This document shows, one piece after another, positions 1 to 11,338 of a stretch of DNA of 64,000 bases; within the stretch, counting starts at the first letter, position 1; each line of letters opens with the position of its first letter. Source of the stretch: Platycnemis pennipes (Eukaryota > Arthropoda > Insecta > Odonata > Platycnemididae). The stretch spans positions 1-64,000 of the forward strand of contig CAKOGI010000039.1 in the NCBI GenBank assembly GCA_933228895.1. The letters run 5' to 3'. The notes under the pieces are model-generated. The model was given only the letters and a program-made list of their open reading frames with translations, made no database searches and was not told the DNA's origin. The translations under genes and the position numbers were made by a program.

Positions 1-657
1 TTATATATCAATGACCTCGACAGTGTTGTAGTAAATAGTAGAATTCGGCTTTTTGCAGATGATGATGTAGCGTAGAGAGAAATTAGTAGTCCGGAAGACA
101 AGGCATTATTAGAAAAGGACCTCGTAGCAATTCAGGCGTGGTGCGATAAATGGAAACTAGAACTGAACATAAAAAAGTGCGTGACAGTAAATTTTTGGAA
201 AAGGAAAAACTCGATAGAAATATACTATATGATTCAAGGAACGGAATTAGTAAACGTGGAATCAGGTGTAGGTGTAACACTTACTTAGATGTAACACTTA
301 CTCAGGATCTATCATGGGGGAAACATATCAGGGAAATATGCAGTCAAGCAAATAGAAAGTTGGGGTTTATTAAAAGAATATTAGGGAAAAGTGAGGAGAG
401 GGTGAAGGAACGTTGCTATTTTTCAATTGTTAGGCCACACTTAGAATATGCTGCGAGTATATGGGACCCTTATGAAGCAGGCTTAATCTACGAATTAGAT
501 CGAGTACAAAGAAGAGCGGCGAGATATATAAAAGGGTGTTACGATAGGGAAAGCAGTGTGTCTGGTATGTTAGCCAAATTGGGATGGGAATCTCTGTCAC
601 AACGCAGGCTGAATAATAGACTTAATCTTCTAGGAAAATTTAAGGAGGATTCATTGC
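1..657 (+). pseudogene. CR1/Jockey-type reverse transcriptase, C-terminal fragment
   Basis: The window opens inside a non-LTR reverse transcriptase. Conceptual translation gives the YIND motif, then the catalytic FADD box at about 50-64, then the thumb and C-terminal region that all CR1-like copies here share (KLGFIKRILGK, RPHLEYAASIWDP, RRAARYIKG). A stop follows directly after the FADD box and the frame shifts near 150 and near 280, so it is dead. It is truncated at the right: the copy stops within the stretch that reads LGKFKEDSL and jumps into the 46-bp repeat that starts near 659. It is closer to family B than family A by eye. The upstream part lies outside the window. Confidence 0.85.
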
Positions 658-658
658 C

Positions 659-951
659 TGATGATGCGTCCTGCAATGGCCGCGAAAGCTTGCTCACTGA
701 CAACGCTAGATATTTTTACAGACAAAAACACCTAGACTTTGCATACAACGTCAGATCTCCGAAATTTTCCATTATACCATAGTCATGTAACAACTCTCAG
801 GCATATTTGCGTTGTCCACCGCGGTAGTCAGGTTTGTAACATGCCAACCGGTCTACATCGATTCCAGTTCGCAGTTGTAAAACCATCTCGGACGCATCAT
901 TGCCTGATGATGCGTCCTGCAATGGCCGCGAAAGCTTGCTCACTGACAACG
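659..951. repeat. 46-bp direct repeats flanking an inverted segment
   Basis: A 46-bp stretch (GATGATGCGTCCTGCAATGG and onward) occurs at about 660-706 and again at about 905-951. The roughly 190 bp between them (708-895) matches 20450-20610 in reverse complement, whereas the following DNA from 1022 matches 20635 onward in the same orientation. The segment is therefore inverted in this copy relative to the other. Confidence 0.7.
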
Positions 952-1021
952 CGTTATACGCAGCTGCACCCGAAAGCCTCTGACGACGATGGATTCCGCT
1001 GCGAAAACCTACGTTCCAAAA

Positions 1022-2640
1022 CTATCTAGGTTTCAAAGGCTGTTAAGGTCGCATAGTCTATATGAGGCCTGACAAGAGTAAATAAAGTTTCTTTCTCGTT
1101 TTGCCTAGAACCCTTTTTACGAATCCTAATATACAGTATGCAACACTAGAAACTTCCCTGATGTGCATCCCCCACGACATGTCTTCAGTGATGGTGACGC
1201 CTAGGTATTTAGTATACTCAACGTTAGGTATCTTCTTTTCTTTGAGGAAATAATTATTCCGGGGTAAGCTATTCTTTTTCCAAAATCTCATTACCACGCA
1301 CTTCCTTAAAAATAAATTCTAGCTGTCAACTAACACACCAGTCATCAATCGCATTTAAATATATAGCTAAAGACGGACTTCCGTCTTCATTTCTAATTTC
1401 CTCATTCACTACTGCGTCATCGGAAAAAAGAGGCTTGCTCTTTTTAAGAGCTGTAACCATCAAGTACGTTGCACTAGAATCTTGCAGTTTCATCTTTAAG
1501 AGAAAGGAGGGCCTCGTATAAGGTATATGGAACAGGTCGTGAAGGATGTGAAAGAGAGGAATGGCGTTAGTATGAAAAGATTGGCCGATAGAAGAACCAA
1601 GTGTAGGGCTGCGTCAAAACAATCCTATGATTGTTGACCGTTGACGATGATTGTGGTGGTGATGAATAGGTATCACAAGGACGTGACCATAAGTTTTGAA
1701 ACATTTAAGCTCTAGTATCACGTAATAACAGAAAGATAAAACAATTGCATCAATTGAGTATTCATTCTCCTGCATTGCATATTTAGCAAATACGTCTATA
1801 CCTGCGTCATTGTTAATTCGAATAGAAAATCGGCATAAATGACCATTAGGGTGCCCGATTTCGACCAATTTTGGCAAGTGGTCGTCATTTGATGGGGAAT
1901 TGAAAACCCCAAAGCCGTTTTGCAAAACATCCCGCCGTTTACGAGAAATTGCAAAGTTGTAAAACTCTAATTTTGAAAAAGTGAATTCACAGTTTACGGT
2001 ATATCCTCGAGTGTATTAAAGCTACAGAGGTGCAAAAGAGCTTTTTTTAAAGATCTTGAATAAGTAAAAGTTGTATATCTATAAAAAGGGATTATGTTGT
2101 AAAATATAAACAATTTTATAAAGTTTGTATCTATTTTAGATTTTGAAATCGATTTTTGATAGTGTACCTTTGCTCTCGATGTTGCTTTTTTCATATTTTG
2201 TAGACACAACCCTCCTATACAGATTAATAAAGTTTGTCAGAGTAATGTTTCATTTAAGGAGGAACAAAACTTTTGTGTAGGCGTGTCGCCCGCCAATGGC
2301 CGCGGCGTCAGGCTCACGATAGACCGCACGGTACTCTGGTGTCTTCAGATCGCAACACACTGTCTCTTTCATCTTCTTCTATTGAAATTCAACCTTATAC
2401 ATACTCTTAAATCCCCTTTACCCGTGCCAATCGCCATTTCCTTCCCGTAGATGTAACCACCGCCCTAGAATACACGATACCGATGACATAGGAGATGAGG
2501 CGGTCGGCCTCACCTCCTCCCATTTCTCCCACACCCACTCTACAATAAGCAATACGTTTCAAACAATGAACTCAAGATAACTTCTCTTCCTAAAAACTTA
2601 GATTAAGTATGTAGAGATTTTCTCCGGGGCCGTTGCTGAG
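1022..2640 (+). repeat. Segmental duplication SD1, copy 1
   Basis: This block matches 20635-22215 in the same orientation, with scattered substitutions and small indels. It includes a minus-strand CR1-like relic at its left and then about 1.1 kb of DNA with no recognisable gene. Short open frames in it (for example 1614-1925) are shared by both copies but broken differently and show no domain. It could be a dispersed repeat of unknown class or a true segmental duplication. Confidence 0.75.
1058..1510 (-). pseudogene. CR1-like reverse transcriptase relic, third family
   Basis: Read on the minus strand, this encodes VMRFWKKNSL, then VEYTKYLGVTITEDMSWG, then LGFVKRVLGK. That is the palm-to-thumb region of a CR1-like RT, equivalent to the part after FADD in the intact copy at 40124-42970. 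Upstream on the minus strand, near 1320-1400, a decayed match to the DDWC..QLE stretch precedes it. It differs from families A and B at many residues. The same fragment with the same ends occurs at 20660-21115, because both lie in duplication SD1. Confidence 0.75.
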
Positions 2641-3159
2641 GTTATTATAAGAGTACGACGGCATGACTACATTGTGCATTTGGAAACTGCATAAAATTTG
2701 AATGGCAGATGCAACATTAAATCCTATGGAGTCGTTTTTGTGGGCAATTTTTCCGAGAATAATTCTTTACTGCACTAAGATTCGGTGCACTGGAGTAACT
2801 ACGAGGCCACAGTACATTCGTTTACATTTTGAATATGAATACGGACCATCAAGTAATGTCTCTAGTTATTGTTTTAAAATGTATGAATCACAACATCACT
2901 GCATTTTCAACCTTTCAAATTAAGCTGCTGCAAAGTTTAACAAGTGCACTAGACCAATGCAAAACGTTACTTTTTTGTCTATGCGTTGCCCTTATACAAG
3001 AACAGCTGCAATATAATGTAATCGTTGCATCGCCGGGATTTCGGAGTCGATGCTGTATGGCGTTTATATACCGCATCTCAAAGACTCAAGTGACGGACTT
3101 ATAGGTACACTGAAGAGTTAAGCTACACCAGTCAATCTGCAGTTACTTAGATGCTATGA
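2641..3159. other. No recognisable feature
   Basis: Two overlapping short open frames (2702-2923 and 2829-3104) have no recognisable motif, signal peptide or repeat. I see no gene here. Confidence 0.5.
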
Positions 3160-3520
3160 ATGCACGAGGTTTCATCAGAGAACTTGAGAGTGTGCAGCGG
3201 AGATCAGCTAGGTTTGTTATAAAATGTTAAGATAGGATTAGTAGTGTGTCAAAATGAATAGCTAAGTCAGGTTTGGAATCATTATTAGATCATAGGATAA
3301 AATACCTATTAAATCTCCTGCAGAAATGTTAAACGGATAGGTTGACTAATGAAGTGAGATTAAGAATTATTAATAAAACCTCCGTATTAAGCCCGATTAC
3401 ACCAGAGAAATAAAATTCGAGAGTTAGATGATTTTGCCTATTGATTTCAAAAGTTATTTTCCCATATACCACCTACCATACATCCTCGCGGAGGCTACCA
3501 GGGTATTAACTAGATGTGTA
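3160..3520 (+). pseudogene. Ancient CR1-like 3' end
   Basis: A degenerate copy of the RT C-terminus (equivalents of GLIRELESVQRRSARF are readable through frameshifts) ends at about 3470-3515 in the conserved terminal hairpin region CCTCGCGGAGGCTACCAGGG, followed by a decayed TAGATGTGTATG tail. It matches the relics at 6836-7345 and 28636-29163. Confidence 0.7.
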
Positions 3521-3529
3521 TGTTGAAGA

Positions 3530-4480
3530 AGAGATTGTTATTCGCTGTACTCGTGGATCAAGGATTTTTGCAGTCGCTAAAACTAAGGTTAGGTATTAAT
3601 ATTAATAATGGAATGCAAAATGAACGCAAACGCGGAGAGAAAGACAAGAAAACTCACCGAGAATAATGATAAGGTGAAATGAACTGCTATGTAAAAAGTC
3701 CGTCAAATAAACAGTGAAAAGTGTGCTAATATGTGAACGAACGCGCATGTAGTTTAAGAAGGTTTGATTTGTACAAGTTAATAGAAATACAAGTAACTCC
3801 TAACGGAATACAAATATTTATTTAAAAAAAGTAAGAATTATGTCGATGGAGGCAGGCGATACTTGGTGGAACTTAGTTGCACTGAACAAATGTAAGAAAA
3901 ATAACTGTTCAATTGCACAATTTTAATTTATTTTACGTATCGATTTCAAAGTCTGAGCGTCAAAATCGATAGGTAAAATAAATAAAAATTGTGGAATTGA
4001 CAAAGTAATTTTTTGAAACAAGTTCAATACGAAAAATACATTAATATTTTGGTAAAACATCCCTTATGAAGGAAGTTTAGGATGCTACTGCCGATGTATT
4101 TCGGTTGTTAACACCTTTGTAAACTTCATAAAATGCTACAGGAAATGAAGTGCTTTGTGCCAATGAGGCGAGAAAGAATCCATCTGAACCATTCTGGCTT
4201 CATATTCGCCTTGAGACTGCATACGTATGTTGTATTCTGCACCTTCTAAACTACATGGCTTCCCCTGTTCTGAAAACTCAGGTAAACTGTTCCCGTTTTT
4301 CGAAGGTTGAGATTAAATTACTGGCATTAATTATGCGCTTACTTTGAAATAGAAACTGAGCCAATGCTATAAAGCACAAGAAAGGAGTCACCCATGGAAT
4401 TTTTGAATAATACTATATACCGTGCATATTATAATTTACCAGCTTCCTGTTGGAATTCAGCATACTCTTTAGTTAGTAAA
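3530..4480 (+). repeat. Third, diverged copy of part of SD2
   Basis: From the CTCGTGGATCAAGGATTTTT stretch onward, this DNA can be aligned by eye with 7350-7582 plus 12933-13440 and with 29190-29900. Shared stretches include AAAAGTCCGTCAAATAAACA and the GAAATAGAAACTGAGCCAA region near 4350. No intact frame is conserved among copies, so the ORFs at 4150 and 4394 are unlikely to be genes. Confidence 0.6.
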
Positions 4481-5187
4481 CCTAAACAAAACGAACTCCA
4501 AATCCGTCAAGACCTTTCAAGAACAATGAAGTGTCCGTATTCGGAGTGGCAAGGGGGAGAGGGGCATATTTTTTCTAGGTACTTGAGAACAAAAGGAATC
4601 TATTTTCTTGGTAACGTGATCCGCCTGGGACTTGGACCCCTCTGCAGCTGAGCCAGTTGCGCAACGTTAAGAATCACGAGGGAAGATATCAGTTTTCAAC
4701 TTCTAGTCGCTCAGAAACTGCTCAAATAACACAGCTAAGTAACTCGGATATTTAATATCCGTGTGACTGATTTCAGTTGGACGAATGTGATTATCTCTTA
4801 CTGCTCGTAGCTTACTATTTTACGGTGGAACTTGCGGGATTTGCGAAATATTAATGATACCATAGTATGATACCGTCTTATGTGAGTCCTCTCCCCTTTC
4901 TTTCTGTTCGTACTAGAGAGATTCCGTGAAAGTATTTGTGTTTAGATCTTCCGGGAATATTTGGAAAACATTTTTGTAGGTTTCCTTTATATGAGTGATA
5001 TTTAGATTTTTCAATTTAATTAAAAGTTATTTGGATTTTTCGGGTAACATAATAGCTCCTATTCTATTTATTTCATAAGGCAGCTCATTGGGTACCGCAA
5101 TGAGCAGTAAGATTAGACTACACGGTAGTGTACGGGGAAGAATCGAATTACGAGTATACGGAATCACTTTTAGGAAGCAGGGGTTTA

Positions 5188-6833
5188 CTGTCGTGGAAAA
5201 AAGTCATGACACTCGAGTTTACAAGTCAATGACAGTTGTACCCGTAGTTCCACATGAAAACAAATTACATCAAAAATTAGCAAATTTAATTCTGCGTTTA
5301 ACTGTGGAAAGTGAAAATTTTTATTTTAACTTGTTAAAATTTTATTGTCTGTGAAACAAAAAAAGTGCCGGTTTTTTCACCGTTTTAAACGGAATGCTCA
5401 CTTTAAAAATTCATAACTTTTAAAGTATTTATTCGATTGTAACCAAACTTTAAAACAACATAAAAAAACTTGTTGTTAAAGTATGTACGAAGTTTTAAGA
5501 TAATCAAAGTATAAATAAAATTGTTCTTGTACATTTTGTGAAACAACTTTTTCTCAGTACTGCGTGGTCATATCGATACGAATCTTGTCCTGTCATGGAG
5601 CTTATGGTAATACAAGGCTAATCGGTTCTCGATATTTAGAATTTATTTAGTTGTTTATTTTATGTGCGCTTACATTTAATTCGGCGTTTCCATCAACAAG
5701 GGGAGTGAGGCGAGCGGGAGGAAGTGGACGCATGGCTTTGGGATTCCGTGCGACGTTGCCACGTTCGACACCAACGATTTTCTTTCATTGCAGTGGCACA
5801 TCTCTTCACCGTCTGCTGCTTCACCGCTTCACCGCTAATAAGCTGTTGTCATTATATTACATTGTGATGCTTACATTCTGCTGATGGCGAGGCCGAATGA
5901 CCCGCTTTGTCTCAGCGATGAATCATTTGTATTTGTATGTCTGACCCGTCTGACCCTACACTCATTCTGTCGCCGATTTTCTTTGGATTAACATCTGACA
6001 GTATGCCTGCTAAACCATTGACGGAGGGCGAGTTTGCCATGTTTGCTAGTGCGATTTGTTTTTTTTTAGAAGCGAGAGTGAAAAGATTAATGAAAAGAGG
6101 TATCCGGTCTATCATAAAGTGTCCGAGTGTGTAGGAAGATCGTTATCGACGGTGAAGAGATGTGCCACTGCAATGAAAGAAAATCGTTTTAAGTTACAAT
6201 GCAGCGAAAATGTATGGATTCTACGATTCTACACATGGAGCGCGGGTATGGTGTCGAACGTGGCAACGTCGCACGGAATCCCAAAGCCATGCGTCCACTT
6301 CCTCCCGCTCGCCTCACTCCCCTTGTTGATGGAAACGCCGAATTAAATGTAAGCGCACATAAAATAAACAACTAAATAAATTCTAAATATCGAGAACCGA
6401 TTAGCCTTGTATTACCATAAGCTCCATGACAGGACAAGATTCGTATCGATATGACCACGCAGTACTGAGAAAAAGTTGTTTCACAAAATGTACAAGAACA
6501 ATTTTATTTATACTTTGATTATCTTAAAACTTCGTACATACTTTAACAACAAGTTTTTTTATGTTGTTTTAAAGTTTGGTTACAATCGAATAAATACTTT
6601 AAAAGTTATGAATTTTTAAAGTGAGCATTCCGTTTAAAACGGTGAAAAAACCGGCACTTTTTTGTTTCACAGACAATAAAATTTTAACAAGTTAAAATAA
6701 AAATTTTCACTTTCCACAGTTAAACGCAGAATTAAATTTGCTAATTTTTGATGTAATTTGTTTTCATGTGGAACTACGGGTACAACTGTCATTGACTTGT
6801 AAACTCGAGTGTCATGACTTTTTTCCACGACAG
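5188..6833. mobile_element. Foldback element with ~0.6 kb inverted arms, TA target
   Basis: The left arm (5188-5812) reappears in reverse complement at 6150-6833, starting CTGTCGTGGAAAAAAGTCAT at both ends. The element is flanked by TA on both sides. The empty site at about 28625-28645 reads GCAGGGGTTTAGATGC, which fits insertion with TA duplication. The right arm has about 57 bp (6191-6247) missing from the left arm. The unpaired centre encodes a short helix-turn-helix-like stretch near 6080-6170 (YHKVSECVGRSLSTVKR), reminiscent of the N-terminus of Tc1/mariner (IS630) transposases. No catalytic domain remains. Open frames in the arms occur twice as mirror images and are not genes. Confidence 0.8.
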
Positions 6834-6835
6834 TA

Positions 6836-7345
6836 GATGCAATTCAACGTGGTGCGACAAAGCGGCAGTTAGAAGCAAACCTAAAAAGTGAGTGGCTGTT
6901 ACATTTTGGTAGAGGAATAATTCTTTAGAGCATTCTTAAATCATTGGTAAATTACAACTGAATGCGTTGAATCCATTAGGTACTTAGGTGTTCCGAATGA
7001 ATAAGGTTTGATCAGAGAACTAGAGTTTGTAGCGAAGAGCAGCTAAGTTTGTTATAAGTTGCTACGATAAGTTTATCAGTGTGTCAAAATTAAATGGATA
7101 AGTTAGATTAGGTTATTACTCCATACGTTAAAATACCAAATGAATGTCCTGATGAAATTTTAATAGGATTGATTCAATAAAATTGTGAGATAATTATTAA
7201 GAAGTCCAGCGTATTTTGCAAGATTTGACCCGATGAATAAGATTAGAGAGATATGTATCGTAGCATTGGATTTTAATTTTAATTTTTTCAACGTACCCCC
7301 TACCATATACCCTCGCGGAGGCTGGCAGGGTATTACGTAGATGTA
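6836..7345 (+). pseudogene. Ancient CR1-like 3' end (SD2 copy 1)
   Basis: It starts at the equivalent of DAIEEWCDKWQLEL (6837: GATGCAATTCAACGTGGTGC) and runs through a decayed RT C-terminus. It ends at the terminal hairpin region near 7300-7340 (CCCTCGCGGAGGCTGGCAGG) and a corrupted tail (GTAGATGTATATG). Frameshifts and stops are frequent. It is the same insertion as 28636-29163, so it predates the duplication. Confidence 0.75.
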
Positions 7346-7859
7346 TATGTTGATGAAAAGCTTACTGCTCGCATTACTCACGGATCAAGATTTTTACATT
7401 CGGTAAAACTAAGGTTATTATTAATGAAATGCTCGAATAAGCACAAATTCAGAGAAATACGAAGAAACCCACCAAGAATAATCGTATGGTGAATAATGAA
7501 TTTTACTTCAAAAGTCCGTCAAATGAACAGTGAAATGTGTGCAAATAAGCAACCAAACGCATTGCATGTAGTTTAAAACGTTTTAACCCTTTCGCGCCGG
7601 AGCCATAGGAAGAGAATTTTTCCCGTCGTACGAGGAGCAAGAGATATTTCTTGACTCTCCCGTCCGGAGCTCTCTCGTGGCGAGGAAGTAGGCAGGTATG
7701 CCCCACCCACCGTTTTGGGACCCAACTCAGCGGGACACCGGACCCTTTCCCCGTCCACTGGGCTCGACCAACCAACCCTTTAGCAGCCTTTTTCGCAGCA
7801 GGAGTCCGCGGTAAATTGATTGAATTAGCAGTGTTTTTTTTTTAAGCCCTTACGTATAT

Positions 7860-8348
7860 TCCAAAAATTTTAACTTATTAAATGGATTCCACGTGTTTTG
7901 CTGAGCGCTTCAAAATTTTAAATGAAATTCTAGCGTTAATATTAACGAATTTGAACCGATAGGTTTCTTCTGACATTAGCATAAGCAAATCAGTGGAGAA
8001 AAAAATTCATAAAATAATCTGATTGGAGAACTCGCGGACGCAGCAGCCTTAGACCCGGAAGAAGAGGAATCAAATTCGTGGATTTTTGGAGAAATACCAT
8101 CAGAAAACAAATCCATACCTTTCGGAGAAAGCTTTCTTCTTTTGGTAACAATCTTTTCCTCGTATCTGATGCATCGCCCGAAGATGAAACTGAGGGATCC
8201 ATTGCGCCTGTTGCTTCAGCAGTCGAAGTCTCTGGATCATAATCCAAAGTCTCCTCATTTGAGTCCGAATAGACGTCTTCATCCTCACTACACTTTTAGT
8301 TAATAACTCCAATATTGAGTCCTCAAGCATAGAATGTTCCTTTGACAT
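7860..8348 (-). pseudogene. piggyBac transposase, N-terminal remnant
   Basis: Reading left from 8348, one frame starts MSKEHSMLEDSILEL. After a frameshift an acidic stretch follows (SDSNEETLDYDPETSTAEAT). A third segment reads SPIRLFYEFF then LMSEETYRF, matching the start of the piggyBac DDE domain (proline, aromatic residues, then an EET-N/Y box). No catalytic aspartates are left. It points towards the left terminus of the TTAA element that contains it. Part of this sequence (about 7850-7955) recurs inverted at 9174-9260. The family call rests on the acidic N-terminus, the domain-start motif and the TTAA context. Confidence 0.65.
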
Positions 8349-8399
8349 GACTACACTCGAACAAAAGTTTTACAACGCCACCATAAAGAGAGAATTTAT

Positions 8400-9470
8400 C
8401 TGAACTAAGAAATGGCTAAAACTCGGGTGAACAGAGAGAGCACTGCTTGCTTTAGAGCCAAGACTGAAGTGAAAAGCAAGGAAAAACAAATATTCCTATG
8501 GATGGGCACATGGGTGTAGAAATGGATTCCTAATGAGAAATTCTACGAAAAGGATGGGGAATACAGCAATTCAGTGAAAAGGCATTGAGAAGAGAAACAC
8601 AGCATGAAAACACAAGAGATACCACCACAGGTGTGTAGATGATAATTCTTCAGCGTCGGTTTTCGAAGAAAGTGAAAGGGGACCTAGAAATTCGGCGAAA
8701 ATGCTATTAACCCATTAAGACCATGCATACACAAAGAGCAGCACCATACGAATGGGATCTGTGGTTTTTCCAAAGTCTGCTACCTGAAACAGCGTGGGAA
8801 ACTAGTCATCCGGCTCAAGTGCTTTATTGAAGAAATGCCCCGGAGAATACGTGTGCGTTTACGCATAAGGGTATTAAAGTATAAAACTACCAATATTTCA
8901 AATGGAACACCAACGTATAAGGAGAATCAATGGTTACTAAAGATCCAGTTCTTAAGAAAACCAGAAAATCTACTTTTCGATGAGGAAAAATACGGATATA
9001 TAAAAATATTTGATAGTTGAATAGGTATGAATTCAAATATGAGAAAAAATAAAAATTTAAGTGAGAAGGAACGAATCTCGATTGCCCCAAGCTTAATAAA
9101 AACTTTATCCAAAAGTGTATTTTCTGCCGTGAACATATGTATAACCTACAAGTTATGTAGAGTTCTGCACTATAACTCCGTTAATATTAACGCTAGAATA
9201 TCGTTCAAAATTTTCACAAACTCAGCAAAAAACGCATATTTCACTTTGAAGCTTAAATTAAAGGAATGTATAACAAAAAAATGGTTTACAAAAACCAGTG
9301 CATAGACTACTAGTTAACCGCGAAGTCATGCAGCGAGGGGGGTTACAAATGAGGCAGAGGGTCGAGCCCAGTTGCCCGGGAAAGGGTCTTAGCTCACGCT
9401 AAGCCGGGTCTCGAGGGGTCGCAGTATACCTGAGGTTATTGCTTCCGCGGCGGTCACTTTTCCTCCTCCT
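8400..9470. other. Interior of TTAA element, no gene seen
   Basis: Only short frames are present (8835-9020, 9027-9305), with no domain. The segment 9174-9260 is an inverted, diverged copy of about 7850-7955. Confidence 0.5.
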
Positions 9471-9532
9471 CGTCGGCCATGGCCGACGTTCGGTCTCTTG
9501 GGTCGAAAAATCCACGTCGGTCATGACCGACG
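9470..9532. repeat. Subterminal palindromic repeats of the TTAA element
   Basis: CGTCGGCCATGGCCGACG (about 9470-9487) and CGTCGGTCATGACCGACG (about 9515-9532) are perfect 18-bp palindromes around a CCGTTCGGTCT-like spacer. The same unit recurs in direct orientation at 12865-12916, on the other side of the Transib insertion. Such repeats near an end are typical transposase-binding sites, but that role is inferred. Confidence 0.7.
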
Positions 9533-9570
9533 CACTGTGGGCTGAAATCGAATATTCTTGGACAAAAATC
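9533..9570 (+). promoter_or_regulatory. Left Transib end: heptamer-22-nonamer
   Basis: Heptamer CACTGTG (9533-9539), a 22-bp spacer, then ACAAAAATC (9562-9570). It resembles a 23-type recombination signal sequence (CACAGTG, spacer, ACAAAAACC). It would be the transposase binding and cleavage site. Confidence 0.75.
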
Positions 9571-9699
9571 ATTTTTTTCACTTTTTATTTCGGAAAAAAC
9601 TATTATATTTTCTGAATATGCAAGAATCATTGTCCAAAATACTGAAATAATTTTATTTCTAAGTGATTTTTTTAGACTAGCAGACGTCTGTGAAATTCA

Positions 9700-11338
9700 T
9701 AAAAAATGAACAAAAATTACTTTCCATTTTTTTGGTGAAAACTGACGAAAGAGTTTTGCTACTGTTCCGTTCTAATGTGAGACACGTAATTTTTAAGCTT
9801 ACCAACATAATAATATGTATGTTTCAAACCAACTATAGTGAAAATTTAGATTTTGTTGTCATATTTTTTAAAAATTTATCGAACAATAAAAATATGCTAT
9901 ATTTCTCGTATTTTTTCCATAAAGTAGGAAAAAACTTTATGTTAGCGGTCTTTAGCGACAAAAATATTTATACCAAATTATAAACAAAAGTGTCAACTTA
10001 AATGTTCAAAAGAAAAATCTTGCCCCAATCTGCCCCCCCACCACTCCCATTAAGTTATGTACCCAGAGGTCCAATCGCGTGGCGCGGAGCTGAGATGCGG
10101 AAATTCGTTCAGAATTTGTTACAGTTATGGATTACTCAATAAAAATGAGAAAACACTCGTGTTTTCCACACCGGTATATATTATGCACTCTACGTAAGCC
10201 TTACTGTTACATTTTTTCCATTATCACATTACGATTTTAATCAGAAAGATAACATTTGCAAGGTTCAACGCGTGCGCCGGCAAGTCGGAAACTTGTCTCA
10301 TGAAGTGGGCGGCTGCAGGGGAATATTTTCTCATCTTTGGGACACCCAATTTTTACCGTTATACACTCACATATAATGCTTTTCACACATTCCTGAGCCT
10401 TTTAACTATCAGCAGCTCATACATTCGAATAAGGAAAAGGTACAGCAGTGGCCGCGGTCACTACCCGGCCGACAGCGGTAATCTCCTTTGTCCGATCACC
10501 CTACCTTAGTCTTTTGATTTGTATCTAGCATTTGAGAGCTTTAATGCCTGTGCGGCTGAGTGTTGGTATAGATGGCATTCTATGCTTTGCTATTCGTTTG
10601 TGGAAATGCCGCTCATTGCTTTATTGTCTCGTCCCTGAAAAGGGGTTTTTGCACTTTTGCGAATCGCTTCTCTTGAACACGTGCGAACGAATTCTACAAA
10701 GTAGATCGCATGAGTTTTCCTACAAATGCTTGTTTCCAATTGGTTGAAAAAATTCTCTTTTTCACGATTTTACTGAGCAAATTAGTCAGATTTTCGTCGT
10801 GAGTACGAAAGAATCTCAGTGCTTGTACCACAGAATCCGAAAACCAAGTGTTCTCTGAAGCTCAGTTTCCCCAGAGCGTGAAATTTAAACGTGGAGGCCG
10901 AACTAGAGGATACTAAGGATCGATAATAAGGTAAGTTTCCCTAAGAAATTTCTCTATTATTGTGCGCGTATTACGGAGGGAATTTTATTCAAATTTTTAT
11001 TTCCTTCTCCGGTGATTAACAGTATTGACATTCCGGATTAGAAAAAAATGGACCCCACGAAAGTGACCGAAAAGAAATGCATGATGCGATTTTCAATGGA
11101 AGTGGAAATTCGGTGAATTCCAAAAGAAAATTAGCTCTGCAATATCTTCACAGCAAGTTTAACCTAGGAAAATACATGAAAATTAAGGAAATTTTGACGA
11201 ATGTCATGAACGCAATTTTTTTCAATTCATACTTCAAAAAATCGGATGAATGTAATAGGAATAACGACAGGTTTAAACAAAAATTTCAAAAAATATGGAC
11301 ACAAGCTTTACCCTAGGCATGAAAGGGTTAGATTTCAG
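9700..11338. other. Transib interior, 5' part of gene not resolved
   Basis: This presumably contains the 5' exons of the transposase gene, but I cannot join them. A good donor AAGGTAAGT lies near 10928-10936, and a frame at 10532-10747 has no clear motif. No catalytic aspartate region could be identified by eye. Confidence 0.4.

Noticed and set aside
5651..6371. Two frames beginning MFILCALTFNSAFPSTRG
   Set aside because: They are mirror images from the two arms of the foldback element, with no domain, so they are a by-product of the inverted repeat.
7573..7845. Overlapping frames at the left end of the TTAA element
   Set aside because: No motif is present, and the frames cross the terminal repeat.
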